Positions 1 to 9,471 of a stretch of 37,083 bases of DNA are shown here, piece by piece. Both the position numbers and the translations under genes were made by a program. The stretch comes from UBA8190 sp003453695 (GTDB lineage Bacteria > Actinomycetota > Acidimicrobiia > Acidimicrobiales > UBA8190): assembly GCA_036796975.1 (NCBI GenBank), contig DAIRBY010000029.1:1-37083 (forward strand). The letters are read 5' to 3'. The notes under the pieces are model-generated. The model had not been told where the DNA came from, ran no database searches, and was given only the letters and a program-made list of their open reading frames with translations. Position 1 is the stretch's first letter; each line of letters opens with the position of its first letter.

Positions 1-22
1 CCAATGGATCAGGGCTTGCCGC

Positions 23-53
23 TTGACTGTTGCGACCGTGGGGTGTCTAGGGT
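23..53 (+). promoter_or_regulatory. Likely leaderless promoter of the crotonase-fold gene
   Basis: TTGACT at 23-28 and TAGGGT at 48-53 are separated by 19 nt. The hexamer ends 7 nt before the ATG at 61, so transcription would begin at or beside the start codon. There is no Shine-Dalgarno sequence before the ATG. The assignment rests on spacing and on similarity to other genes in this window. Confidence 0.5.
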
Positions 54-60
54 GATCGAG

Positions 61-837
61 ATGGCCGAGGACGTCTCGGTCGAGCAGGAAGGTGACGTCG
101 CCGTCGTCACCTTGCGCCGGCCTCCTCACAACCTGCTCACCGAACCGGCGCTGGGCCGTCTCGCCGACGCCGTGCACGGGCTCGCCGGACGTGCACGCGC
201 CGCCGTGGTGGCCTCCGAAGGGCGGTCGTTCTGCGCCGGAGCCGACTTTCGGTCCTCCGACGCGCCCGATCCCACCACCGCCGGCAGCTTCGAAGCCCAG
301 ACCGGCGCCTTCTACCGTCAAGCCCTGCGCCTGTTCAGCGCGCCGGTGCCGTTGGTCGCCGCCGTCCACGGGGCCGCCGTGGGCGCCGGCTTCGGACTGG
401 CCTTGGCGTGCGATCTCCGCGTGGTCGGCGCCAGAGGGTGGTTCCAGGTGAACTTCGTGCGGCTCGGGATCCACCCCGGCTTCGCCCTGTCCGCCACGCT
501 CCCCCGGGCCGTCGGCCCGGGCCGGGCCGCCGACCTCTTGCTCACCGGACGCCGGGTGGACGCCGGCGAAGCGGGACGGGTGGGGTTGGCCGAACGGGTG
601 GTCGACGAGGGCGACGAACTGCACGCCGCCGTGTCGCTCGCCCGGGAGGTGGCGCTGGGCGCGCCGATGGCCGTGGCGGCGACGCGCGCCACCCTGCGGG
701 CCGAGCTGGTCGAGCTCGCTGCTCGCTCCATGGAGCACGAACTGGCCGAGCAGTCGATGCTGGCCGGCACCGCCGACACCGTGGAGGGCGTGGCCGCCAT
801 GCTCGAAGGCCGGGCTCCCCGCTTCACGGGCCGTTGA
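61..837 (+). CDS. Enoyl-CoA hydratase/isomerase (crotonase) family protein lacking both hydratase glutamates
   Basis: A 258-residue crotonase-fold protein, the usual size for a single-domain member. The oxyanion-hole segments are visible: SFCAGADF at about residues 56-63 and HGAAVGAGFG at about 103-112, followed by the ACDLR strand and LGIHPG at about 135-140. The family acts on acyl-CoA thioesters in the cytoplasm. When I align from memory to the rat enoyl-CoA hydratase pattern, the two catalytic glutamates (Glu144, Glu164) fall on Gly112 and Phe132, so a plain hydratase reaction is doubtful. An upstream in-frame ATG at 4 is less likely, because the -10-like hexamer at 48-53 and the sequence match both favour 61. 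The gene converges on, and overlaps by 14 bp, the DUF6285 gene. Confidence 0.85.
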   Translation: MAEDVSVEQEGDVAVVTLRRPPHNLLTEPALGRLADAVHGLAGRARAAVVASEGRSFCAGADFRSSDAPDPTTAGSFEAQTGAFYRQALRLFSAPVPLVAAVHGAAVGAGFGLALACDLRVVGARGWFQVNFVRLGIHPGFALSATLPRAVGPGRAADLLLTGRRVDAGEAGRVGLAERVVDEGDELHAAVSLAREVALGAPMAVAATRATLRAELVELAARSMEHELAEQSMLAGTADTVEGVAAMLEGRAPRFTGR

Positions 838-1201
838 CGGCCCCCTGACTTCGGGCGTCGTCGGCGTAGCGCGGGTTGGCCACCGCCAGCTTGGCGCGCA
901 CCGATTCCCGCACGACCTCGAGAACCTCCTCGTGCCGGTCGTCCAGGGCACCACTGCGGATGGCCGCTGCCAGCTCGGCGTCGTCGCCCATCCCCAGCCG
1001 TTCGAGCCGGGCGGCGTGCGCCTGCCCCTGCTCCTCGCCGAGCCTGAGCTGCCGTCGCACGATTCCCAGGGCGTTGGCCGCCACCCGGAGGTTGAACCTT
1101 CGCCTCCCGTCCGATGCGCAGGCGGCCTCGCCGGCGACGAACTCTTCGACGGCGTGGAGCAACTCGTCGGCGGTGGGGCGGTCATGGGGCGCTTCGCTCA
1201 C
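824..1201 (-). CDS. DUF6285-like small protein
   Basis: A 125-residue soluble, mostly helical protein resembling the DUF6285 family. Such proteins are commonly found next to phosphotransferase and acyl-CoA genes in Actinomycetota and Proteobacteria; their function is unknown. The GTG start at 1201 is chosen because it overlaps the stop codon of the upstream phosphotransferase gene in a GTGA arrangement, which implies translational coupling and a shared role. The longer reading frame upstream of this GTG is only the phosphotransferase gene read in another frame. The 3' end overlaps the convergent crotonase gene. Confidence 0.7.
   Translation of the reverse strand: MSEAPHDRPTADELLHAVEEFVAGEAACASDGRRRFNLRVAANALGIVRRQLRLGEEQGQAHAARLERLGMGDDAELAAAIRSGALDDRHEEVLEVVRESVRAKLAVANPRYADDARSQGAVNGP
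828..843. terminator. Palindrome at convergent gene ends
   Basis: GGGCCGT-TG-ACGGCCC is a perfect inverted repeat with 7-bp arms lying over the last codons of both convergent genes. No U-tract follows on either strand, so a bidirectional terminator is only a suggestion. Confidence 0.3.
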
Positions 1202-2160
1202 GGGAGGGCCTCCAGAAGGTCCCACTCCGCCTCGCACGTCCGGCGGCCGATGGCCGCCAGCTCCAGGGAGCGCAGCGCACCGGAGAGGTGGGTGTGGGCC
1301 TGGACCATGCAGATCACACCCCAGCGCAGCGCAGCCAGGGCCTGCCACCAGCGCAGCGCGTCGGGGTCCACCGGCACCCCACCGGCGTCCTGGTAGGCGC
1401 CCACCAGGGCGCCGAGCGAGCCGAATCCGCCCACCGGCAACGGCGAACCGAAGCGCCAGGCACGAGCGCACAACCACCCGAGGTCCTCGAGCGGGTCCCC
1501 CCGGTGCGCCAGCTCCCAGTCCAACACGGCCCGGATCCCGTCCTCACCCACGATGAGGTTGCCGGTCCGGAAGTCTCCGTGCACCACCGTCTCGGCGCGG
1601 CGCGCCGGCCGGCACCCGGCCAAGCGCCGCAGTCCGAGCTCGAGAGCGGGATGAGGCTCACCGACGTGGTCGAGCACGCCGCGCAGCTGCTCGAGCTGGT
1701 CCCCGCCCGGGAGGCCCGGCACGGTCGCCGGCGCCAACGTGTGCAGCGCCGCCAGGACTCGGCCGCACTGGACGGCCAGGGCGTCACCGGTGCCGCGCTC
1801 TTCCGCCAGGCGCAGCACACGGCGAGGGAGGGTCTCGCCCTCCACGTAGCCGACGATCACGAAGGCGGTGCCCATCACCTCTCCGGCGCCACCCGACGCC
1901 ACCACGGGCGGGACCGGCACGCCGGCGCCGGCGGCGGCATCGAGGAGCCTCGCTTCGAGGGCGAGGCCCGAAGTGGGAGCTCCGGGCGGGTCGCGGCGCA
2001 AGACCAGTCGCCGGTCGTCGGTGGCGGTGCGGAGCCGAAACGACCAGGTCTCCCTCGACGAGCCGCCGGGAAGGCGATGGAGCTCCTCCACCTCGACGCC
2101 TTCGCCGAACACGGGCACGAGGGCGGCGGCGATGTCCTGCGTGAGCGGCTGAGGCTCCAT
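1198..2160 (-). CDS. Aminoglycoside phosphotransferase (APH/ACAD10-like) family kinase
   Basis: A 320-residue kinase-fold protein. The catalytic loop HGDFRTGN is at about residues 194-201 and the metal-binding DWE at about 214-216. The N-terminal region carries the PGGSSRETW nucleotide-loop pattern at about 31-40. Members paired with DUF6285 and crotonase or acyl-CoA dehydrogenase genes are usually thought to phosphorylate hydroxyacyl substrates rather than antibiotics, as in the ACAD10 kinase domain; that is family knowledge, and the substrate here is unknown. The ATG at 2160 is preferred because a TAACAC hexamer (plus-strand 2168-2173) lies exactly 7 nt upstream, fitting a leaderless mRNA. 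It is translationally coupled to the DUF6285 gene. Confidence 0.82.
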   Translation of the reverse strand: MEPQPLTQDIAAALVPVFGEGVEVEELHRLPGGSSRETWSFRLRTATDDRRLVLRRDPPGAPTSGLALEARLLDAAAGAGVPVPPVVASGGAGEVMGTAFVIVGYVEGETLPRRVLRLAEERGTGDALAVQCGRVLAALHTLAPATVPGLPGGDQLEQLRGVLDHVGEPHPALELGLRRLAGCRPARRAETVVHGDFRTGNLIVGEDGIRAVLDWELAHRGDPLEDLGWLCARAWRFGSPLPVGGFGSLGALVGAYQDAGGVPVDPDALRWWQALAALRWGVICMVQAHTHLSGALRSLELAAIGRRTCEAEWDLLEALP

Positions 2161-2167
2161 GGTCCCG

Positions 2168-2173
2168 GTGTTA
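2168..2173 (-). promoter_or_regulatory. -10-like hexamer of the phosphotransferase gene
   Basis: TAACAC on the minus strand, followed by a 7-nt spacer and the ATG at 2160. No clear -35 is seen at 16-18 nt. Confidence 0.4.
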
Positions 2174-2283
2174 CACCTTCCATGGGCAAGGGGCCAGGTC
2201 GAGGTGATGGACGCCGGGGCGGGACTCGGGGCAACCACCACGCAATTCCCGTCTTCCCGTGGCGCCCGGTCGGCGACCCTGCC

Positions 2284-2289
2284 TAGCGT
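2284..2289 (+). promoter_or_regulatory. -10-like hexamer upstream of the DUF7064-like gene
   Basis: TAGCGT lies inside the 5' part of the long reading frame. Transcription starting about 7 nt later would exclude the ATG at 2259 as a start. It leaves either an in-frame ATC at 2298 (leaderless) or the ATG at 2331 (leader of about 34 nt). Confidence 0.4.
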
Positions 2290-2330
2290 GGGCGCCCATC
2301 GGCGTACGCCTCGAACCGAACGACGAGTAC

Positions 2331-3302
2331 ATGCACGAGTTGGGTCCCGAGCCCAACTTCAACGAGTCCATGTACTTCAACTTCGTCGACCCCGGGCAGT
2401 CGGTGTCGGGATTCTTCCGGCTGGGCAACCGGGCCAACGAGGGCACGGCCGAGATGACCGCCTGCCTGTACCTTCCCGAGGGGCCGGTGGCCTTCATGTT
2501 CCGCCGGGCGGAGATCACGAGCAACGACGCCTTCGACGCCGGCGGCATGCGATTCGACGTCCTCGAGCCGTTCATCTCGCTCCGGGTCTCGTACTCGGGG
2601 CCCGTGCTGATCCTCGACGATCCCTGGCGGCTCAGCGATCCCGGCACCGCCTTCCGACACAGCCCGACGGCAGACGCCGAGGTCGAGCTGGCCTTCACAG
2701 GATGCTCTCCCCCTGTGGGAGGCGAGCCCGACGAGCCCCGTGAAGGCCCGGGCGAGGAGTTCGCCCGTGGCCACTACGAGCAGCTCGTCGAAGCCACCGG
2801 CAGCGTGACCGTGGGACCGGACAAGTGGGTGGTATCGGGGCTCGGGCTCCGTGATCACAGCTGGGGACCCCGGTACTGGCAGGCCCCCTGGTACTACCGG
2901 TGGCTGACCGGCAATTTCGGCTCCGACTTCGGGTTCATGGGATCGCACATCGCCCGGCGCCACGGCGACGGGCTCAGAAGCGGCTTCGTCTGGCGCCACG
3001 GCACCCTGCACATGTGCGACGACGTCCGCCTGCGCACCACCGAAGAGGGGCGCGACCGTACCCATCGCACCCTCGAGCTGGTCCTGCGCAGCGGGTCGCA
3101 ACGCTGGGCCGTCACCGGTCGCGTCCAGGCCATGGTGCCGTTGCGAAACCGCCGCACCGCTCCGGACGGCACGTCGCTCGTCACCCGTATCTCCGAGGGC
3201 CTCACCCGGTGGGAGACCGAAGACGGGCACATCGGCTACGGGCTGGCGGAGTACCTCGACCAGATCGTCGACGGCACCCCCGTCGGCGCCGGCCTCGATT
3301 GA
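2331..3302 (+). CDS. DUF7064/DUF7065-like (lipocalin-type hydratase/isomerase-like) protein
   Basis: About 323 residues. The N-terminal GPEPNFNESMYFNF segment and the central DHSWGPRYW segment are hallmarks I associate with the DUF7064/DUF7065 proteins, two-domain beta-barrel relatives of CrtC/AttH lipocalins. These are frequent beside steroid and acyl-CoA genes; their reaction is not established. No signal peptide is seen. The start is uncertain: ATG 2259 lies upstream of a -10-like hexamer, ATG 2331 is the first standard start after it, and homologous-looking residues (VRLEPNDEY) just before 2331 suggest a slightly longer protein. The stop codon overlaps a possible TTG start of the next gene, so the two are probably co-transcribed. 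Confidence 0.7.
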   Translation: MHELGPEPNFNESMYFNFVDPGQSVSGFFRLGNRANEGTAEMTACLYLPEGPVAFMFRRAEITSNDAFDAGGMRFDVLEPFISLRVSYSGPVLILDDPWRLSDPGTAFRHSPTADAEVELAFTGCSPPVGGEPDEPREGPGEEFARGHYEQLVEATGSVTVGPDKWVVSGLGLRDHSWGPRYWQAPWYYRWLTGNFGSDFGFMGSHIARRHGDGLRSGFVWRHGTLHMCDDVRLRTTEEGRDRTHRTLELVLRSGSQRWAVTGRVQAMVPLRNRRTAPDGTSLVTRISEGLTRWETEDGHIGYGLAEYLDQIVDGTPVGAGLD

Positions 3303-3304
3303 CC

Positions 3305-4372
3305 GTGGACAAGGCGACGGTCGACCTCTACGAGCGTCGTGGCCTGGAGTGGGCGGCCCGGCGGCGCCCGGTGCGGCGGGCCCACGCCCGCAGCTTCGCC
3401 AAGCGCGTCCTCGCCGGCGCCCCCCGTCTCGATCTGGGCTGCGGGGCGGGCCGGTACACCGCCGAGCTCGGCTCGCCCGTCGTCGGTCTCGACGCCGCCG
3501 CCGCCATGCTCGGGCGCTGTCGCAACGAGGTCCCCGGCGCGCTGCTCGTCCAAGGTGATCTGGAGGCACTGCCCTTCGGCGCCCAGCGCTTCGGTGGGGC
3601 GTGGGCCAACATGAGCTACCTCCACGTCCCGAGCGTGCGCCTTCCGCTCGCCCTGGCCGACCTGCACCGCGTCCTCGCCGTCGGTGCCCCCATCGACGTC
3701 CAGGTGCTGCACGGCGACTACGAGGGCAGCGCCCTCCCCCAGGACGACGTGGGCGGGCGGTTCTTCGCCTCGTGGCGGCCGGATCCCCTCCTCGAGGTGT
3801 TCACGGGCGCCGGATTCGAGGTGCAGGCCTGCCAGGTCGAGGAGGACGTCGTCCGCGTCCGCGCCGAGCGGCTGCGCACCCTGGCCGACGTGGTGGGTCC
3901 GGGGATGTCACTGCTCTTCGTGGGGCTGAACCCGAGCCTGTACGCCGCCGACGCCGGCGTCGGCTTCGCCCGCCCGGGGAACCGGTTCTGGCCCGCCGCC
4001 TTGACGGCCGGGATCGTCACTCGCGACCGCGACGCCTTCCACGCCCTACGCCATCACCGGGTGGGCATGACCGATCTCGTGAAGCGGGCCACCGCCGGGG
4101 CCGACGAGCTGTCGGCCACCGAGTACGAGCAGGGTCTGCACCGGGTGGAGCGGCTCGTGCGGTGGCTCCAGCCCGCCACCGTGTGCATGGTGGGCCTGGC
4201 CGGGTGGAGGGCGGTGGTCGACCGCGCTGCCACGCCCGGACTGCAACGCCGGACCCTGGGAGACAGGCCCGTCTACGTGATGCCGTCGACGAGCGGGGCC
4301 AACGCCCATGCCCGCATGGACGACCTCGTCGGTCACCTGCGCGCCGCCGCCGAATTGGCCATATTGGCCTGA
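3305..4372 (+). CDS. Fusion of SAM-dependent methyltransferase and Mug-like mismatch DNA glycosylase
   Basis: A 355-residue two-domain protein. Residues about 1-190 form a class I SAM methyltransferase with motif I DLGCGAGR (43-50), GLD at the end of beta-2 (61-63) and the GDLEALPF segment (84-91). Residues about 200-355 look like the Mug/TDG family of uracil/thymine mismatch glycosylases: GLNPS (207-211), FARPGNRFW (221-229), GMTDLVKRAT (254-263) and MPSTSGANA (326-334). Mug enzymes excise U or T from G mismatches and modified bases. The frame is open across the junction, so the fusion is real unless there is a sequencing error. The GTG at 3305 lies 3 bp after the previous stop; a TTG at 3299 would overlap it. 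It probably forms an operon with the DUF7064-like gene. The methyltransferase substrate is unknown. Confidence 0.82.
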   Translation: MDKATVDLYERRGLEWAARRRPVRRAHARSFAKRVLAGAPRLDLGCGAGRYTAELGSPVVGLDAAAAMLGRCRNEVPGALLVQGDLEALPFGAQRFGGAWANMSYLHVPSVRLPLALADLHRVLAVGAPIDVQVLHGDYEGSALPQDDVGGRFFASWRPDPLLEVFTGAGFEVQACQVEEDVVRVRAERLRTLADVVGPGMSLLFVGLNPSLYAADAGVGFARPGNRFWPAALTAGIVTRDRDAFHALRHHRVGMTDLVKRATAGADELSATEYEQGLHRVERLVRWLQPATVCMVGLAGWRAVVDRAATPGLQRRTLGDRPVYVMPSTSGANAHARMDDLVGHLRAAAELAILA

Positions 4373-4428
4373 ACGGATCCGACGGAGAGAGCAGCTCCCG
4401 CCCCGGTCGACGCGGACTCGGGCTCCCC

Positions 4429-4434
4429 TAGGCT
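4429..4434 (+). promoter_or_regulatory. -10-like hexamer of the secreted LppX-like gene
   Basis: TAGGCT ends 6 nt before the ATG at 4441, and there is no Shine-Dalgarno sequence. A GTCGAC at 4406-4411 sits 17 nt upstream as a weak -35 candidate. Confidence 0.42.
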
Positions 4435-4440
4435 CCCGTC

Positions 4441-5274
4441 ATGGCCGACGAGGGTACGAGCCCGTTCCGGCGACCGAAGACGTGGATGCTCGTGGTCGCG
4501 GCGCTGGTGGCGGTGGGCACCGGCGTCGGAGTCTGGCTGGGCGCGAGCGGTCCCGCAGGGGGCGGGACGCCGGCCACGGCGCGACAGCTGGTGCGAGCGT
4601 CGCTGGCGGACGCCCGGGCGGCGGGCTCGTTCCACTACGTCTCTTCGTCGATCTCGTCGTCGGCCACCACGTCGAACGTGTCCCAGGTCACCGACGGCGA
4701 TGCCGCTTCCCAGTCGGGCCGCCAGGTCATCACCCTGTCCGGAGACACCTTCGACGTCGTCGTTGCCGGGGCGACCGCCTACTTCCGCGGCGATGCCGCC
4801 GCCATGGTCGTGAACCTCGGCATCCCCATCGGCGTGGCCGAGGCCCATGCCAGACAGTGGATCGCCCTCGTGGCCGGTGAGGCTCCGTACCAGTCGGTCG
4901 AGGTCGCCGTCACGACGGCGTCGGCCTTGGACCAGAACATCACGTTCTCCGCCTTGGAGGACCTCGGCAGCACCCGGGTGGACGGTACGCAGACCACCGC
5001 CATCGAGGGCCGGATGCGCCCGGTCGACGGGCAGCCGGCACGGGGTACGGCCACGCTGTACGTGAGCACGAGCCGGCACCCTCTGCCCGTGCGGTACGTG
5101 GAGAGCGGCACCGTGGGCAGCGGCTCCAAGGCCTCCCGGCTGCGCTTCTCCATGACCTTCTCGTCGTGGGGGGAGAGCGTCGGCGTGAGCGCACCGGCCG
5201 GGGCCATCCCGTTCACCTCTCTGGGTGCCTCCGGCGGGGGGCCGCCGTCGCCCGGCCCCACCATCCTCACCTGA
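4441..5274 (+). CDS. Secreted or membrane-anchored LppX/LprAFG-like protein
   Basis: 277 residues. A short charged N-terminus is followed by one hydrophobic segment (about residues 14-34), then a Ser/Thr/Val-rich extracytoplasmic domain. The pattern of alternating beta strands (FHYVSSS, TFDVVVAGATAYFRG, ATLYVSTSRHPLPVRYV) resembles the LolA/LppX-type half-barrel fold of actinobacterial envelope lipid carriers. There is no cysteine after the signal, so it is not a lipoprotein; it is either cleaved and secreted or stays anchored. The C-terminus is a Gly/Pro-rich tail. It stands alone, converging on glgX. Fold assignment is by pattern only; lipid binding is inferred. Confidence 0.6.
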   Translation: MADEGTSPFRRPKTWMLVVAALVAVGTGVGVWLGASGPAGGGTPATARQLVRASLADARAAGSFHYVSSSISSSATTSNVSQVTDGDAASQSGRQVITLSGDTFDVVVAGATAYFRGDAAAMVVNLGIPIGVAEAHARQWIALVAGEAPYQSVEVAVTTASALDQNITFSALEDLGSTRVDGTQTTAIEGRMRPVDGQPARGTATLYVSTSRHPLPVRYVESGTVGSGSKASRLRFSMTFSSWGESVGVSAPAGAIPFTSLGASGGGPPSPGPTILT

Positions 5275-5322
5275 CCCGGTGCCCGGGCCGGCTCGGAGCT
5301 GGGGCGCGGCGCTCGGACGTCC

Positions 5323-7434
<2,112 letters not shown>

Positions 7435-7464
7435 CTCAGGTCCTCTGTGCCCGGCGACGGACCG

Positions 7465-9471
7465 TCAATCGAGCAGCTGCCGTTCGGGCCGGCTCATGCC
7501 TTCGAGTTGGTGGACGAAGATCACGCACGAAAGCGGCGGCGCGGTCACGGTGAGGCTCTGGGGCCGGCCGTGCCACGGCACCGGCTGGGCATCGACGCCC
7601 CCCAGGTTGCCGATGCCGCTGCCCCCGTAGTGGGGGGAATCGGTGTTGAGCACCTCCCGCCAGAATCCTGGCTCGGGCACGCCCACCATCAGGTCGTGGC
7701 GCGGCACCGGGGTGAAGTTGCACACCACCAACGCCGGCGGGTCGTGGCGGGCGAGGCGCAAGAAGCACAGGATGCTGTCCTCGGCGTTGTCCGCCATCAC
7801 CCACTCGAAGCCGGCGGGGTCGGTGTCGAGCTCGTGCAGAGCCCGGTTGTCGCTGTACACCCGGTTCAGGTCGCCCACCAGACGGCACACGCCGGCGTGG
7901 GCGGGCTCGTCGAGCAGGTGCCAGTCCAAGGAGCGACCGTGGCCCCACTCCTGGCGCTGCGCCAGCTCGGCCCCCATGAACAGCAGCTTCTTGCCGGGAA
8001 GGGCGAACTGGTAGGCGAGCAGGAGGCGCAGGTTGGCGAACTTCTGCCAGTCGTCGCCCGGCATCTTCGACAGCAGTGATCCCTTGCCGTGCACCACTTC
8101 GTCGTGGGAGAGCGGCATCATGAAGTTCTCGCTGAAGGCGTACACGGCGCGGAAGGTGAGCCGGTCGTAGGCCCAGCGCCGGTGCACGGGATCCTGGGCC
8201 ATGTACTCGAGGGTGTCGTGCATCCACCCCATGTCCCACTTGTAGCCGAATCCGAGGCCTCCCTGGTCGACCGGGCGCGACACCCCGGGCCATGCCGTGG
8301 ACTCTTCGGCCACCGTGTGGACGTCGGGATGGTCCAGGTACACGCCGCTGTTGAGCGACTGGAGGAAGGAGATGGCCTCCAGGTTCTCCCGGCCCCCGTA
8401 CTCGTTGGGGATCCATTCGCCCTGCCGCCGCGAGTAGTCGCGATACAGCATCGACGCCACCGCATCCACCCGCAGACCGTCGGCGTGGTACGCCGACACC
8501 CAATGATCGGCCGAGGAGGCCAGGAAGCTCCGCACCTCGTGCCGGCCGTAGTTGAACACCAGGCTGTTCCAATCGGGATGCACGCCGAGACGGGGGTCTG
8601 CGTGCTCGTAGAGATGGGTCCCGTCGAACTCGGCCAGGGCAAAGGCGTCACCGGGAAAGTGCGAGGGGACCCAGTCGAGGATGACCCCGATGCCGGCCTG
8701 GTGCAAGGCGTCGACGAGGGCCATGAAGTCCTGGGGCGTGCCGTAGCGGGCGGACGGGGCGAAGTAGCCCGTGGTCTGGTAGCCCCACGAGCCGTAGAAG
8801 GGATGCTCCATCACCGGCAGGAACTCCACGTGCGTGAAGCCGGTGTCGAGCACGTGGCGCACCAGCATGGGGGCGATCTCGCCATAGGAGAGCAGGCGGT
8901 CGGGCTCGGCGGGGTCCCGGCGCCAGGAGCCCAGGTGCACCTCGTACACCGACACCGGCGAGTCGAGGGCGATGGTCCTCTCCCGTTCCGCCATCCAGGC
9001 GTCGTCGCCCCACTCGTAGTCGAGCGCCCACACCACCGACCCGGTGCGCGGGGGTTCCTCGGTGCGGAAGGCGAACGGATCGGCCTTCTCGAGGGTCCTG
9101 CCGTCGGCGGCCTCCAGGGCGTACTTGTAGATGTGCCCGGGGCGCGCCCCGGCGACGGTCGTCTCCCAGATGCCCGAGCTCTCCACCGGCGTCATGGCGT
9201 CGGCGCCGGCGTCCCAGCCGTTGAAGTCGCCGATCACCGACACCCGACGGGCGCTGGGCGCCCACACGGCGAAGCCGACGCCCTGTTCCGGTTCGGCGGG
9301 CACGTGGGCGCCGAGGCGCGAGCCGAGCTTTCGGTGCGTGCCCTCGTTGAACAGGTACAGGTCCTCCGGCCCCAGGATGCTGGTGGGCACCTCGACGCGC
9401 CTCGTCCGCTTCGTCGTCCTGGCGGTAGCGCGCGGGGCGGTGGAGGTCTTGGGGGCGGCCCGTGGGCTCAT
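7465..9471 (-). CDS. glgB: 1,4-alpha-glucan branching enzyme GlgB
   Basis: 668 residues. A basic, Ala/Thr/Arg-rich N-terminal tail of about 27 residues precedes a CBM48 (about 55-150) and a GH13 barrel. Catalytic Asp336 in DGLRVD, Glu389 in AEEST and Asp457 in SHDEVV are present. It moves an alpha-1,4 segment to form alpha-1,6 branches, and in the GlgE pathway it branches the polymer that GlgE extends. The ATG at 9471 overlaps the malQ stop codon (ATGA), so the very long open frame upstream is not part of the gene. The short N-terminus suits the single-CBM48 type. Confidence 0.96.
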   Translation of the reverse strand: MSPRAAPKTSTAPRATARTTKRTRRVEVPTSILGPEDLYLFNEGTHRKLGSRLGAHVPAEPEQGVGFAVWAPSARRVSVIGDFNGWDAGADAMTPVESSGIWETTVAGARPGHIYKYALEAADGRTLEKADPFAFRTEEPPRTGSVVWALDYEWGDDAWMAERERTIALDSPVSVYEVHLGSWRRDPAEPDRLLSYGEIAPMLVRHVLDTGFTHVEFLPVMEHPFYGSWGYQTTGYFAPSARYGTPQDFMALVDALHQAGIGVILDWVPSHFPGDAFALAEFDGTHLYEHADPRLGVHPDWNSLVFNYGRHEVRSFLASSADHWVSAYHADGLRVDAVASMLYRDYSRRQGEWIPNEYGGRENLEAISFLQSLNSGVYLDHPDVHTVAEESTAWPGVSRPVDQGGLGFGYKWDMGWMHDTLEYMAQDPVHRRWAYDRLTFRAVYAFSENFMMPLSHDEVVHGKGSLLSKMPGDDWQKFANLRLLLAYQFALPGKKLLFMGAELAQRQEWGHGRSLDWHLLDEPAHAGVCRLVGDLNRVYSDNRALHELDTDPAGFEWVMADNAEDSILCFLRLARHDPPALVVCNFTPVPRHDLMVGVPEPGFWREVLNTDSPHYGGSGIGNLGGVDAQPVPWHGRPQSLTVTAPPLSCVIFVHQLEGMSRPERQLLD

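Noticed and set aside
1198..2160. Antibiotic-resistance aminoglycoside phosphotransferase
   Set aside because: The kinase fold is shared, but pairing with DUF6285 and a crotonase-fold gene points to the ACAD10-like metabolic group.
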